Below, in pieces: positions 1 to 11,212 of a stretch of DNA of 64,000 nt. The stretch covers positions 33,934 to 97,933 of the forward strand of contig PDTB01000019.1 of the NCBI GenBank assembly GCA_002748665.1, in the 5' to 3' direction. The notes under the pieces were generated by a model. That model was not told the origin of the DNA and made no database searches. It saw nothing but the letters and a program-made list of their open reading frames with translations. A program made the translations under genes and the position numbers. The stretch comes from Dethiosulfovibrio peptidovorans. GTDB lineage: Bacteria > Synergistota > Synergistia > Synergistales > Dethiosulfovibrionaceae. Within the stretch, counting starts at the first letter, position 1; each line of letters opens with the position of its first letter.

Positions 1-667
1 TTGAGAGATAGCCCGTAACGATAGGGGTTCCCAAAGCGGTGTCCTTGTTAACCTCAGGAGATATCTCCATATAGTCCACAACCAGTCCGGCATCCTCAAA
101 GGTCTTGAGGATTCCCCGGGCCCGTTCGCCTCGGTTTTTCAGTCGCTTGAGCCCCCAGACGAAAGCCCGGTCGCCCTTTTTAAATTTGCCCCTACGGAGG
201 ACCTCCTTGGCCAAGTCCTCGCCCTGCTTCCATCCGTTGGGCCCCACAAATCCGAACCCTCTGGACTGATACATGGGCTGAAGTCTCGGCAGAGACGCGT
301 CGATAGCAGTCACGACGATGCCTTTATCGAAAGCCTCTTGTATCAGGGGCTCGTAGGCGTCGTCTCCGGGAGCACCGTAGACGATCATACCATCGGGAAG
401 GGTCGCCAGACCGTTTTTGAAGTTCTCCAGCATCTTCTCGGGGCTCCAGTCCGAATAGACCAGGGCCAGCTCACACCCCATATCCCGAGCTGCCTGCCTG
501 GCCCCATTGGCAACGATGGTGTTATAGGGCCCGCCTACAGGTCCGCCTGTATCGAACCACACCCGAAGCCCCTCCCCACTGGGAGCAAGTTCAGCCCCTA
601 CAGCGGAAGCCGTCATCAAACAAACAGCAACTACGATAACGGCTCCTAAATTTTTATTCATTTTCAT
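1..667 (-). CDS. sugar-type ABC transporter periplasmic binding protein (partial)
   Basis: The first 222 codons of a type I periplasmic binding protein of the ribose/xylose class (Peripla_BP_4-like); the gene runs off the left edge. The start at 667 has an AGGAGG-type ribosome site nine bases upstream. A signal peptide is visible (basic start, hydrophobic core, Ala-Val-Gly-Ala-Glu cut region near residue 25). The mature part holds the features of the fold: a first strand ending in DTGGPVGGPYN, a GAPGDD segment, then VVTAIDASLP. Such proteins capture a sugar or related solute in the periplasm and hand it to an ABC permease, which is not in the window. The substrate cannot be predicted. It has its own promoter just upstream. 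Confidence 0.8.
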   Translation of the reverse strand, partial: MKMNKNLGAVIVVAVCLMTASAVGAELAPSGEGLRVWFDTGGPVGGPYNTIVANGARQAARDMGCELALVYSDWSPEKMLENFKNGLATLPDGMIVYGAPGDDAYEPLIQEAFDKGIVVTAIDASLPRLQPMYQSRGFGFVGPNGWKQGEDLAKEVLRRGKFKKGDRAFVWGLKRLKNRGERARGILKTFEDAGLVVDYMEISPEVNKDTALGTPIVTGYLS

Positions 668-713
668 GAGGTGATGCCTCCTCTCTCGCCTGCCCAATAA
701 ACCCTCTGGGGGT

Positions 714-744
714 ATTATACCACGAGCCCACAGGCACAGCACAA
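714..744 (-). promoter_or_regulatory. extended -10 promoter for the binding-protein gene
   Basis: On the minus strand a perfect TATAAT (714-719) is preceded by TG one base upstream, an extended -10 box. A poor -35 (TTGTGC, 739-744) lies 19 bases away. The site is in the 81-base gap between the prodomain-like gene and the binding protein, with a leader of roughly 40 bases before the start codon. It suggests that the transporter gene is transcribed separately from the protease pair. Confidence 0.55.
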
Positions 745-748
745 ATTC

Positions 749-1150
749 TCAGTGAGAGTCAGAGACGTCCTCTGTTACAGCACCATTCTCGGGAAACCCC
801 TGTATCTGGACGGTACCGTTGACAGAGACAGCCAGGACCTCAGGACGTTCCCGTAAAGCCGCAGTCAGATCTTCAGCTGAAATGTCCGATTCGAACAGGG
901 CAAAGACAGTTCCTCCTGCCTGAGAAAGCTCCTGATAGACACTCACTACTCGAGCCCCCACGCTCCATGCGACCTTGGCTACATAGAAGCGTCCAGCCAC
1001 CCCATTGAGGGCCTGAATTGTCAGAGGCTCGTCAAAGGGGTTTTTCAGCACCACCAAGACCTGACCATCAGAAGCCCCGGAGGACCAGGCCATCGAGGCC
1101 AGGAGAGTCACCAAAAAAACGGCGGAGATAACCCATTTGAGCCTGTCCAT
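749..1150 (-). CDS. stand-alone subtilase prodomain-like secreted protein
   Basis: A 133-residue protein with a signal peptide (basic start, hydrophobic stretch, cut near SSGAS at residues 24-28). Its body resembles the propeptide of the S8 protease encoded just upstream: both share SVGARVV, then Y-x-ELSQAG, FAL, and a conserved RP-[DE]-VLA-x-S segment in the same order. There is no catalytic domain. Subtilase prodomains (inhibitor family I9-like) fold the protease and inhibit it. A free copy could act as an inhibitor or chaperone in trans; that is inference. Its start lies 14 bases after the protease stop, with a GGAGG site, so the two are probably co-transcribed. The alternative is a remnant of a duplicated protease gene, but the reading frame is intact and has its own signal peptide. 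Confidence 0.72.
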   Translation of the reverse strand: MDRLKWVISAVFLVTLLASMAWSSGASDGQVLVVLKNPFDEPLTIQALNGVAGRFYVAKVAWSVGARVVSVYQELSQAGGTVFALFESDISAEDLTAALRERPEVLAVSVNGTVQIQGFPENGAVTEDVSDSH

Positions 1151-1163
1151 ATTCCTCTCCCTC

Positions 1164-2684
1164 CTACCGTCGTTTTCTCAGAAAAACCATTCCCGAGACC
1201 AAAAACACGACTGCGAGACCGATCCCGGAGTGCCCCACCATACAGCCCCCGCCGCCACCGGAAGAGGACTTTCTGGAGAGATAGCCCATAGCTTCGTTCA
1301 CATTGAGATAGCCAAAGGCCGAGAGAGGCGCGGCTCTAACGTTGGTGAACGCCGTCGCTGTCGGGTTTCGTTCCTGGTCTGCACCCTGGAGCAGCGCATC
1401 CTTGAGTTGAGAGGCAGTATACTCAGGAGTACAACTCGCCAGCAGGGCCGCAGCACCGGCAACGAAGGGAGTTGCCATGGATGTGCCGCTCATGGAGCCG
1501 TAGTACGTTCCGTAGGTTGTCCCCTCGCCTTTTGGTGCGTCTGGAAATACGGTACTCACGATATCGAAACCAGGTGCCACAAGGTCAACAGCCGTGGGAC
1601 TCCAGTTCGAAAAAGGCGCCGCCGAACCGTTAGAGACAGCCGCTCCGACAACGATCATGTTCTTCAGGCCCACAAAGGACGCGGGGTACGCAAAAGCCCC
1701 TTTGCAATACAGGGCAGGTTCCCATGGATCATCGAGAGGGGCCGGTTGCCCCACCTCAAGTCCTTCGTTACCGGCAGCTACAACGATGAGAGTCCTGTCT
1801 GTGTCGTTCAGAAGCTTGTACGCAAGCCATTCGGGCATCGTCTTCATATCCTCGGGCGTCGTGCTGTCATATCCTCCCAGAGAGAGGTTCACCGCCGGGA
1901 GCTTCATATCTGGATGCTCCCGGAGAAGCCCCAACAGGTAGTTGATGGCATCAATCTCCCAGCTTATGGCTCCTACTCCATTATCGTCCAGGACCCTCAG
2001 GGTGATGATACGGACTTTCCAGTTGACCCCCACGACACCCAGTTTGTTGTTCCCCACTGCGCCGATGATGCCTGAGACGTGGGTACCATGGCCATTGCCA
2101 TCCTCGTAGTCCGAGAACACGGGGGAGCTCTGCCCTTCCTCCACCACGAAGTTTCGGCTGAACGTACGATCAAGGTTGGCAGCCAGGTCCTCGTGGGAGA
2201 TACAAACCCCCGAGTCCATAACGGCAACGTAGATATCGTCGCTGCCGGTGATCACATCCCAGGCCCAGGGAGCACTGATGGCTTGCAGCCCCCAGAGGTT
2301 GTCTCCGCTAAACCCAGGATCGTCGGGATCCCGTGTGGCATGCACTATAAAGTTGGGCGAGGCTGCCAGCACGTCAGGACGTTTTTGGAGTTCCCGAACG
2401 AGCTCCTCAGTGCTTCGGGTTTCAGATCTGATGAGGGCAAATATCTGGTCTCCCGCCTGGGACAGTTCCCCGTAGGTTCGGACCACCCGAGCTCCCACAG
2501 ACGCCGCCATGGCTTCCGCCCGAGCCCTAAAAGGGCCTCGTGTAACCGACGAGGCCGTTACCGACCTGCTCGACATATTGGCAAAGACAGCCAAGGCCTC
2601 ACCAGGGACGAAAGACTCTGCCCAAGCAAGTCTCGTCAAGGCGAGAAGCGAAATAACACAAAACAACGCAGCTTTTTTTTTCAT
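1164..2684 (-). CDS. secreted S8 (subtilisin-like) serine protease with Synergist-CTERM tail
   Basis: A 506-residue subtilase. Order: signal peptide (about 1-23), I9-like prodomain (about 25-117), catalytic domain (about 125-460), C-terminal anchor signal. The triad is Asp157 (VAVMDSG), His199 (GHGTHVSG) and Ser402 (GTSMATP), with the oxyanion Asn306 (AAGNEG). The tail is Ser/Gly-rich, then Cys481, a hydrophobic helix and RKRR, which fits the Synergist-CTERM sorting signal; the product is likely exported and held at the envelope. The start at 2684 is preferred to an in-frame start 60 bases upstream because it gives the signal peptide and has an AAGGGGA ribosome site. Expected role: extracellular peptide breakdown, fitting for amino-acid-fermenting Synergistota. 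Confidence 0.92.
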   Translation of the reverse strand: MKKKAALFCVISLLALTRLAWAESFVPGEALAVFANMSSRSVTASSVTRGPFRARAEAMAASVGARVVRTYGELSQAGDQIFALIRSETRSTEELVRELQKRPDVLAASPNFIVHATRDPDDPGFSGDNLWGLQAISAPWAWDVITGSDDIYVAVMDSGVCISHEDLAANLDRTFSRNFVVEEGQSSPVFSDYEDGNGHGTHVSGIIGAVGNNKLGVVGVNWKVRIITLRVLDDNGVGAISWEIDAINYLLGLLREHPDMKLPAVNLSLGGYDSTTPEDMKTMPEWLAYKLLNDTDRTLIVVAAGNEGLEVGQPAPLDDPWEPALYCKGAFAYPASFVGLKNMIVVGAAVSNGSAAPFSNWSPTAVDLVAPGFDIVSTVFPDAPKGEGTTYGTYYGSMSGTSMATPFVAGAAALLASCTPEYTASQLKDALLQGADQERNPTATAFTNVRAAPLSAFGYLNVNEAMGYLSRKSSSGGGGGCMVGHSGIGLAVVFLVSGMVFLRKRR

Positions 2685-2774
2685 TCTTTCTTTCCCCTTA
2701 TAAATATTTTCGAAGCAGATGTACCTTTCTGCACACGAAACCAACGATCGAGTTTCCCCAATCGTGACTCACAC

Positions 2775-4885
<2,111 letters not shown>

Positions 4886-4949
4886 GAATCAGCTCTCCAC
4901 CGAACAAAGCGCATACTCTGACCGTGCCAACCAACCGGAAGAGATAACA

Positions 4950-6437
4950 TCACGAGAGAATCCCCTCAGAATCGAATTTAGTCTTAAACCACTCCCGAAC
5001 CTCCCGAGGGAGCACCCGAAAGCCGTAGCGTTCCTTGGTAAGCCACAGAGAATAATCGTTGGAGAAGGACAAGGCCAGGCTTTTAATGGACTTGCCGCGA
5101 TTTTCCTTGAGAAGCTCGTAGGTATTCTTGAACTCTCGATCCTCGTCGGCATCCCACCTGAACGTCGCCAAAGCATAGGTCACAGTCCTTTCAACGCTGT
5201 GATGAGGGAACAAAGGCAACAAAAGGGTGTTGTCGGTCCAGTCGTACGTGCCATACCCACATCCCGGCGTCACAACCACCTTGGGGATACCGTGCATACG
5301 TACCCGGGGAACTCGAAGCATAGCCTCGTCCAGAGGGACCAAGCGATTCAGCAGCTCGGAGATCTGGGCAAAGGACAGGGGAGCCTGACAGGCGTTCTGG
5401 CAGAGAGGAGAGGTATCCAGTCTCGCTATACAGGCCATCTGCCCGACCAGCTCTCGCTTGTTCTTGAGAGCTTCATCGATTTGAACCAATCGCTCCCCGT
5501 CCGTCTCGGCCTCGTACTTAGCGGCGTTTCGGGCCCTGTTTCGATCCCAGCGCTCAAGTTCGTTCCGACAATGAATGGCCACAGTCCCGATAAAGACCAT
5601 CTCGCCCAAGATCCTCCTGATCCTCTTCCGTTCGTTCTCTCCAAATCCCTCTACGTACCGAACTGCCTGCCGGAGCAGGGATTCAATTTCCTTCATTGCG
5701 AAAGAGAAAGCATTAGCCCGATCGACGGTCTCATCGTGTTCCTTCTTTTTCATCTCCCGAAAATGTCGAGTTCGCATATACCGTTCCAGGAAAGGAGCCA
5801 GGTTTTTATCCAGTTTGGAGATGAGGTCATCGGCCTTCTCCTTAGGACAGTCGGGGATCTGAGGAAGTAAGGCCCGTAAAGTGATAAGAACCCGACGGCA
5901 CGTCCCGTGCAGCCGATCGCGATATACCTGAAGCTGAGGGGCAAAGCGGTCTTCCCCGGTTCGGCAATCCTTGTTGTACAAAACACCGTATTTCTCCGCC
6001 CAAAAGTCGGAGAGGCTCAGGTATTGAAACATATCGTCGGGAACAGGTTGATTCAGCCACGGCGTAAGAGCCTCGTTAAACGGCGTAACGGATGGCGAGA
6101 GAAAGCCGCAGTCTAAAAGAAGCCTCTCCTCGGGGCTAAAAGTGAGGGCATCAGGAGCTTCCTTGATCATACTTACCACGATCTCCCGGAATAACTGCCA
6201 GTATCGATCAGACATGGAAATCCAGATCTTTCGACTCTGGATTCGGTCCTCTCGTTCCTGGGAGCCCAGAAGCTCTTTGTACGTTGAGACATCCTTCGAG
6301 AACTCGGAACACAGGAGGTGAATGAGCTCATTCTTCTTCCACCGCCTCAACACGGCATTCAGGACCCTCTCTGGAGCCAAGGGGATCTCCCCCTTCATCT
6401 GTAGGTATTTTTGATGCACATTCTTATTGTATCGCAA
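4950..6437 (-). CDS. hypothetical protein, 495 residues
   Basis: I do not recognise the family. The protein is soluble-looking, charged and mainly helical, with no signal peptide or membrane segment. Residues of note: a cluster of four cysteines (ARLDTSPLCQNACQAP near 345-360 and a later TPGCGYGTYDW) and a Lys/Glu-rich helical stretch at about 210-320. The likely start is TTG at 6437, which has AAAGGA about six bases upstream; an internal ATG at 6398 is the alternative. It lies 64 bases upstream of the RemB-like gene and gyrB and may share their transcript. The context hints at a chromosome-maintenance setting but does not define a function. Confidence 0.75.
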   Translation of the reverse strand: MRYNKNVHQKYLQMKGEIPLAPERVLNAVLRRWKKNELIHLLCSEFSKDVSTYKELLGSQEREDRIQSRKIWISMSDRYWQLFREIVVSMIKEAPDALTFSPEERLLLDCGFLSPSVTPFNEALTPWLNQPVPDDMFQYLSLSDFWAEKYGVLYNKDCRTGEDRFAPQLQVYRDRLHGTCRRVLITLRALLPQIPDCPKEKADDLISKLDKNLAPFLERYMRTRHFREMKKKEHDETVDRANAFSFAMKEIESLLRQAVRYVEGFGENERKRIRRILGEMVFIGTVAIHCRNELERWDRNRARNAAKYEAETDGERLVQIDEALKNKRELVGQMACIARLDTSPLCQNACQAPLSFAQISELLNRLVPLDEAMLRVPRVRMHGIPKVVVTPGCGYGTYDWTDNTLLLPLFPHHSVERTVTYALATFRWDADEDREFKNTYELLKENRGKSIKSLALSFSNDYSLWLTKERYGFRVLPREVREWFKTKFDSEGILS

Positions 6438-6503
6438 GAGAGTCCTTTCAGGCCATATTTTGTGAGCACAGCCGTTGCCCAGGCTCTCAAGAGACCACGC
6501 CCC

Positions 6504-7601
6504 TTATAAGGAAAAATCCAGACACTCCAGCATTCGATCCAGCTCAGCGTCCGAGATGTTCAGAGCCGGAAGGAAGCGGACCACGTCACCGGTGACGTTC
6601 AACAGAACCTTTCGACGAAATGCAGCCTCACGAACAGCCAAAGCGTCGTCGGTACAGGCCGCTACCATAAGCCCCCGTCCCCGAACCGACCGAACCCAGG
6701 GAAGCCCTCCAAGCCCCTCCATAAGCCTCTGTCCCTTTCGGGTGACCTCCGCCAGGAACTCCGGTCTCAAGGCCCGAAGAACCGGCACCCCCGCCGCCAG
6801 AGCAAGAGGATTGGGAGCAAAAGTCGAGCCGTGACTCCCAGGGGAAAAGGGGGCGTGACCAAAGATCATCAGCCCCCCCAAAGGCAAACCACCCCCAAGT
6901 GCCTTCCCCAACGCCACCAGATCGGGGCTCAGGCCAAAAAGTTGATAGCCGAATCCCCGTCCGCTCCGTCCCAGTCCGCATTGGATTTCGTCAGCCACCA
7001 ACAGGAACCGACCCTCAACATGAAGGCGCTCCAGCTCCGAGGCCAGTTCGTCGGAACAGGGAACCACACCGCCATGCCCTTGAACGGCCTCCAGAAAGAC
7101 CGCCGCCACCTTGTGCTCCTGACAGAACGCCCGAAGGGCTTTCCCCTCGGGCGGCAAAAACGTCACGTCGGGAAGAAGGGCCCCAAAGGGCTCACGAAGC
7201 CCGGGACTCCAGGTAAGGGAAAGGGCCCCGCAGGTCCGACCGTGAAAGTTACCGCGGAAGGCCACTATAGCTCCTTTTCTCAGGCACTTCACCGCCTTGA
7301 TCGCGGCCTCGATGGCCTCAGAACCCGAATTGGCAAAGAGCACCTGGCCGTCTCGTCCGTCCAGCTCTAAAACCATCCGGGCCAGGAGCAAAGCATCCTG
7401 ATCCTGAAAGTAATTGCTCAGGTGTAAGTGACGCTCGGCCTTTTTCTGGAGAGCCTCCAGCGTCGGGCCGTAGGAATGTCCCATAGCCATGACGCCGATA
7501 CCGGCGTAGCAGTCCAGGTACGTCCCCTGATCGGTCTCAATCCAGATTCCGTGAGCCCGAGTCACACGTAAAGGGAGGAAATTATACAGGGGCACCAGCA
7601 T
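6504..7601 (-). CDS. class III PLP aminotransferase, probable N-acetyl-diaminopimelate aminotransferase
   Basis: A 365-residue ArgD-like class III aminotransferase. Visible: NSGSEAIEAAIK for PLP phosphate contact, the FRGNFHGRTCG segment, the DEIQCG motif with the PLP-pairing Asp, and the Schiff-base Lys in ALGKALGGG. It is the last gene of the dapA-dapB-dapH-lysC operon, two bases after lysC. In the acetylase branch of diaminopimelate synthesis an aminotransferase must act on N-acetyl-2-amino-6-oxopimelate; this is the only candidate here. The usual enzyme in Bacillus is a class I PatA, so use of a class III enzyme is inferred from context. N-acetylornithine or succinyl-DAP activity cannot be excluded. 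It is slightly shorter than typical ArgD (about 390-400). Confidence 0.85.
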   Translation of the reverse strand: MLVPLYNFLPLRVTRAHGIWIETDQGTYLDCYAGIGVMAMGHSYGPTLEALQKKAERHLHLSNYFQDQDALLLARMVLELDGRDGQVLFANSGSEAIEAAIKAVKCLRKGAIVAFRGNFHGRTCGALSLTWSPGLREPFGALLPDVTFLPPEGKALRAFCQEHKVAAVFLEAVQGHGGVVPCSDELASELERLHVEGRFLLVADEIQCGLGRSGRGFGYQLFGLSPDLVALGKALGGGLPLGGLMIFGHAPFSPGSHGSTFAPNPLALAAGVPVLRALRPEFLAEVTRKGQRLMEGLGGLPWVRSVRGRGLMVAACTDDALAVREAAFRRKVLLNVTGDVVRFLPALNISDAELDRMLECLDFSL

Positions 7602-7603
7602 CG

Positions 7604-8821
7604 TCAGTCCCGTTGCCCCCGGTCGAACTCGGCGACCAAGGCCCGAGCCGCCTCTCCGGCACGATCCCTTGGTACGAGCACGGATATTTTGATCTCCGAG
7701 GTCGTGGTTCCCAGAACGGGGACGCCAGCACGGTCCAAAGCGGAGTAGAATCGAGATGCGACGCCAAAACTGGTCTTCATGCCTACCCCCACAGCGGAGA
7801 CCTTGGCGACGGTCTCATCGTCAGACAGGGACCACCCGTCAATTCCGCTCAGTCCTTGGCGAACTGATGAACGAACAAGGCCGATATGCCCCGAGACCAC
7901 GGAAAAGGTGATCGCGTTTTTTCCGTCAGCGGAGACCGTGGATATCATATCCACGTTCACACCGTCCTCGGCCAGCCCTCCGAACAGGCGACTCAGGACC
8001 TCCACGCCATCGTCAAGGCCCTGGATCGTGACCTTCATCTGGTCCATGTCCACCGCAATGCCAGTAACCACTGGCTGTTCCATCCACTCAGGAAGCGCCT
8101 TCACCACCCTGGTTCCCTCCCTTTCGGTAAAGCTGGAACCGCAATAGATCTCCACACCGTATTTTTTAGCGATCTCCACTCCCCTGGCGTGAAGGACCTT
8201 TGCACCGAGAGCGGCCATCTCCAGCATCTCATCGTATACCACATACGGAAGCTTGAGCGCGTCTGGAGCAATTCGGGGATCGCAGGAGTAAATTCCCTCA
8301 ACGTCACTGTATATCTCGCAGGGAACCTGGAGCTTCGCCGCTACAGCGATCGCCGACGTGTCCGAGCCCCCTCTCCCCAAGGTCGTCAAATCGCCCTGTG
8401 GAGAGAGCCCCTGAAAGCCGGTGATCACCACAACCTGAACCGTTTCGTGGGCTTCCTGAAGACGGCTGAGGTCCAGATCAACCACCCGAGCATCGCAATG
8501 GCGCTCCGTAGTCTGCAATCCCAACTGGAAAGCGTTCAGAGAGACAGCCGAAAACCCAAGATCCTGAAGAGCCATGCTCAGAAGAGCCGCCGAAGCCTGC
8601 TCCCCCGTCGCCAACAGGGCATCCATCTCCCGAGGAGACGGAGCCGCGCAAACCGAGTTGGCCATGGCGATCAAGGCATCTGTGGTCTTGCCCATAGCAG
8701 AGACCACCACCGCGAGGCGATCCCCCTGAACGACACGATCGGCCACCCGACGAGCCACCTGACGGATGTGGTCAGCAGTAGCCACCGAAGATCCGCCATA
8801 TTTCTGAACCACCAACCCCAT
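7604..8821 (-). CDS. lysC: aspartate kinase
   Basis: A 405-residue monofunctional aspartokinase, which phosphorylates aspartate in the first step to lysine, threonine and methionine. The N-terminal kinase motif VQKYGGSSVA, the TTLGRGGSDTSA segment and the GVEIYCGSSF region are all present. Two ACT domains follow (about residues 265-400, including TIQGLDDGVEVLSRLF and SAVGVGMKTSFGVASRFY), so feedback control by lysine and/or threonine is expected. The start lies two bases after the dapH stop. No Asd gene is in the window. Placement in a diaminopimelate operon suggests a lysine-directed isozyme. Confidence 0.95.
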   Translation of the reverse strand: MGLVVQKYGGSSVATADHIRQVARRVADRVVQGDRLAVVVSAMGKTTDALIAMANSVCAAPSPREMDALLATGEQASAALLSMALQDLGFSAVSLNAFQLGLQTTERHCDARVVDLDLSRLQEAHETVQVVVITGFQGLSPQGDLTTLGRGGSDTSAIAVAAKLQVPCEIYSDVEGIYSCDPRIAPDALKLPYVVYDEMLEMAALGAKVLHARGVEIAKKYGVEIYCGSSFTEREGTRVVKALPEWMEQPVVTGIAVDMDQMKVTIQGLDDGVEVLSRLFGGLAEDGVNVDMISTVSADGKNAITFSVVSGHIGLVRSSVRQGLSGIDGWSLSDDETVAKVSAVGVGMKTSFGVASRFYSALDRAGVPVLGTTTSEIKISVLVPRDRAGEAARALVAEFDRGQRD

Positions 8822-8823
8822 GA

Positions 8824-9522
8824 CTACAGCTCCCGAAGATCGGCGACGATCCGGGTTTTATCAGCCGTTCTGTCGTCAACGTCCTTGACAACCTTAGCCG
8901 GGATACCCGCCACCACCACACCAGGGGGGACGTCCTTCGTCACGATAGCCCCAGCCGCAACTACGGCACCGGCTCCCACCCGAACGCCCTCGAAAATCAC
9001 GGCGTTGGCACCGACGAGCACGTTGTCCTCAATCACGACGGGCAAAGCGCTTGGAGGTTCAATAACACCAGCCAGGACGGCACCGGCTCCAATATGGCAA
9101 TTGGCCCCCACCGTGGCCCGACCGCCAAGGACGGCGTTCATGTCGATCATGGTGCCGGCACCGATAACGGCACCGATATTGATGACCGCCCCCATCATCA
9201 CGACCGCCCCTCGGCCGATCTCCACCATATCCCGGATAACGGCCCCTGGCTCGATTCGAGCGTCATATCGATTGAGATCGGCCAGGGGAATCGCCGAATT
9301 CCTAGCACAGACCTCCATTTCGAAGTCGTCTACAAAGGCAGCATTGGCATCCAAAGCGGCCATCACAGCGGATCTATCGCCCTTGAGCACCCCAAAATCC
9401 CGTCCCCCGACGAAGCGAAGTCCTCCCCAGTCGATCCCGCCCAGACGACCGGAGAGATAGACGGTCACGGGGGTTCGTTTGACCGAATCTCGGATAAGGC
9501 CTATGACCTCTTCAGTGCGCAT
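8824..9522 (-). CDS. dapH: 2,3,4,5-tetrahydropyridine-2,6-dicarboxylate N-acetyltransferase
   Basis: A 232-residue acyltransferase that uses acetyl-CoA to acetylate tetrahydrodipicolinate. The N-terminal DapH-type domain ([19 protein letters not shown], then a W-G-G-L-x-F turn) is followed from about residue 90 by left-handed beta-helix hexapeptide repeats such as [17 protein letters not shown]. The N-terminal domain and the length match the acetylase (DapH) rather than the succinylase (DapD) of proteobacteria. The gene overlaps the end of dapB by 22 bases. It fixes the pathway as the acetylated branch and so determines how the neighbouring aminotransferase and M20 hydrolase are read. Confidence 0.93.
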   Translation of the reverse strand: MRTEEVIGLIRDSVKRTPVTVYLSGRLGGIDWGGLRFVGGRDFGVLKGDRSAVMAALDANAAFVDDFEMEVCARNSAIPLADLNRYDARIEPGAVIRDMVEIGRGAVVMMGAVINIGAVIGAGTMIDMNAVLGGRATVGANCHIGAGAVLAGVIEPPSALPVVIEDNVLVGANAVIFEGVRVGAGAVVAAGAIVTKDVPPGVVVAGIPAKVVKDVDDRTADKTRIVADLREL

Positions 9523-10154
9523 GCGACGACCTCCTCAAAACAGTAGAACCCAGGATCCTGTTCCAGGGCAAACGCAGCGGCCTTAAGAGCCCCAAGAGCG
9601 AAGACCCCCCGGGAGACAGCCCGATGGCTGAAGGAAAGCACTTCCCCCTGATTGGCAAAAATCACCGAATGATCTCCTGGCACCCCACCCAGACGAAGGG
9701 AGTGGGTCGGACACTCACGCCCTACGGCCTCTCCAAGACGGATAGCCGTCCCAGACGGAGCATCAACCTTATGGACGTGATGGGCCTCCACGACCTCCGC
9801 ATCCCACTCTGACAAGGCGGGAGCGTACTGACGAAGGATCTCCCGAAGAATCCCGATACCCATCGAAAAATTATATCCCTGAACTACGGGAACCCAACGA
9901 GCCAGCTCCTGAAGCATCTCAAAATGCTTCTCATCCAAAGCGGTGGTTCCAACCACCAAGGCAGCGCCGTATCGCTCACACAGCTCGACGGATCGAGCCA
10001 AGGCCTGAGGCCGGGAAAAATCCAGCATGACCTGAGGCTCTCCTCGAACATCCTCGCCCTCAAGAGAGACAGAGAGGACACAGTTCTCGGGACCGAAAAC
10101 CTTCAGCAGTTCCTTCCCCATGCGCCCTGAGGCACCCATGATCCCGTACTTCAC
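9501..10154 (-). CDS. dapB: 4-hydroxy-tetrahydrodipicolinate reductase
   Basis: A 217-residue NAD(P)H-dependent reductase. The N-terminal Rossmann motif [10 protein letters not shown] is present, along with [11 protein letters not shown] and the C-terminal substrate segment [15 protein letters not shown] with the catalytic His and Lys. A GTG start at 10154 is chosen: it forms a GTGA overlap with the dapA stop and has GAGG eight bases upstream. Longer in-frame starts (10181 and above) would add residues with no family match. The protein is shorter than E. coli DapB (273) but similar to compact thermotogal forms. Confidence 0.92.
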   Translation of the reverse strand: MKYGIMGASGRMGKELLKVFGPENCVLSVSLEGEDVRGEPQVMLDFSRPQALARSVELCERYGAALVVGTTALDEKHFEMLQELARWVPVVQGYNFSMGIGILREILRQYAPALSEWDAEVVEAHHVHKVDAPSGTAIRLGEAVGRECPTHSLRLGGVPGDHSVIFANQGEVLSFSHRAVSRGVFALGALKAAAFALEQDPGFYCFEEVVACALKRS

Positions 10155-11035
10155 GACAGAAGCCTCAAATCGGCCAGACATGAATCCACTCGATCTCGAG
10201 TTCCCTGAGAGGCCTGAACCAGGGGAAGACGAATCTCTGGACCGCAGAGCCCAAGTGCGAAGACAGCATACTTCACCGGAATGGGATTGGTCTCCACGAA
10301 AAGAGCCTTCATCAGGGGGAACAGCCTCATGTGAGCGTCCCGGGCAGCGGCCAGCTCCCCGGCGAGACACGCGTTCATCATGGAGACCGTCTCCCTGGGG
10401 ACCACGTTGGACAACACCGATATAACCCCGTCGCCGCCGCTACACCCCACGTGAAAAGCCTGATCATCGTTGCCTGAGTAGACCAAAAAGTCCGGGCGCA
10501 GAGCCTTGAGGCGCCGGATAAGTTCATCAACCTGAGACAAATCGCCGGAAGCCTCCTTGATTCCCACCACGTTTTCGATCTCAGCGAGGCGAGCTACCGT
10601 CTCGGGAAGGATAGTACACCCGGTTCGCCCGGGCACGTTATACACGATTATGGGGATCGGAACCGCCCTGGCGACCGTCTCGAAATGGCGAAACAGCCCC
10701 TCCTGAGTTGGCTTGTTATAGTAGGGAGTAACAACTAAGATACCGTCGGCGCCAAGATCGCAGGCCCGTCGACTCAGCTCTACAGTGTGTTCCGTACTGT
10801 TGGCTCCGGTTCCCACGATCACCGGAATCCGACCGGCAGAGGCTCTCACAGAGAAGGAGACAATCTCGTCTCGTTCCTTATCCGTGACCGTGGGAGCCTC
10901 CCCCGTAGTGCCAAGGACAATGAGCCCCTGAACACCGCTATCGATCTGTACATCGATCAATCGCTGAAACACCTTATAATCCACACCCTTTTCAGCAAAA
11001 GGGGTAACAAGCGCCGTGCCGGTGCCTCTGAACAT
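10151..11035 (-). CDS. dapA: 4-hydroxy-tetrahydrodipicolinate synthase
   Basis: A 294-residue TIM-barrel aldolase that condenses pyruvate with aspartate semialdehyde. Visible: the start motif GTGTALVTPF, the GTTGE segment (GLIVLGTTGEAPTV), YYNKPTQEG, IIVYNVPGRTG with the key Tyr, and the Schiff-base Lys in VVGIKEASGD. It is the first gene of a five-gene minus-strand operon. Its ribosome site AAGGAGGA lies directly behind a long structured leader that begins at a consensus promoter near 11393-11421, so expression is probably controlled by premature termination as well as by initiation. Confidence 0.96.
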   Translation of the reverse strand: MFRGTGTALVTPFAEKGVDYKVFQRLIDVQIDSGVQGLIVLGTTGEAPTVTDKERDEIVSFSVRASAGRIPVIVGTGANSTEHTVELSRRACDLGADGILVVTPYYNKPTQEGLFRHFETVARAVPIPIIVYNVPGRTGCTILPETVARLAEIENVVGIKEASGDLSQVDELIRRLKALRPDFLVYSGNDDQAFHVGCSGGDGVISVLSNVVPRETVSMMNACLAGELAAARDAHMRLFPLMKALFVETNPIPVKYAVFALGLCGPEIRLPLVQASQGTRDRVDSCLADLRLLS

Positions 11036-11059
11036 GCTCTTGAGTCCTCCTTATGGGCA

Positions 11060-11159
11060 CCCCTAAAAAAACCACATTCGAGTCTCCCAGCCTCAGGTCG
11101 TTCCGCCAGAGCCCTGTCTCGCCCAAACGACCTGAGGCGAGTTTCTGAGTTTTTAGAGG
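11060..11159 (-). promoter_or_regulatory. large hairpin in the dapA leader
   Basis: The RNA made from the minus strand can form a long nested stem just before the dapA ribosome site. The outer helix pairs 11150-11159 with 11060-11069 (10 pairs, one G-U). A second helix pairs 11145-11149 with 11086-11090. The inner helix is a perfect 12-base inverted repeat, 11091-11102 with 11126-11137. Unpaired asymmetric loops remain on both sides. It does not match the lysine riboswitch or T-box core sequences that I know. It could be a ligand- or protein-binding leader, or simply an RNA-stabilising stem. Confidence 0.6.
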
Positions 11160-11212
11160 TTCCCTTAAATAGTTTGGATACTTCGACACTATCATGATAC
11201 ATCGAACCGACG

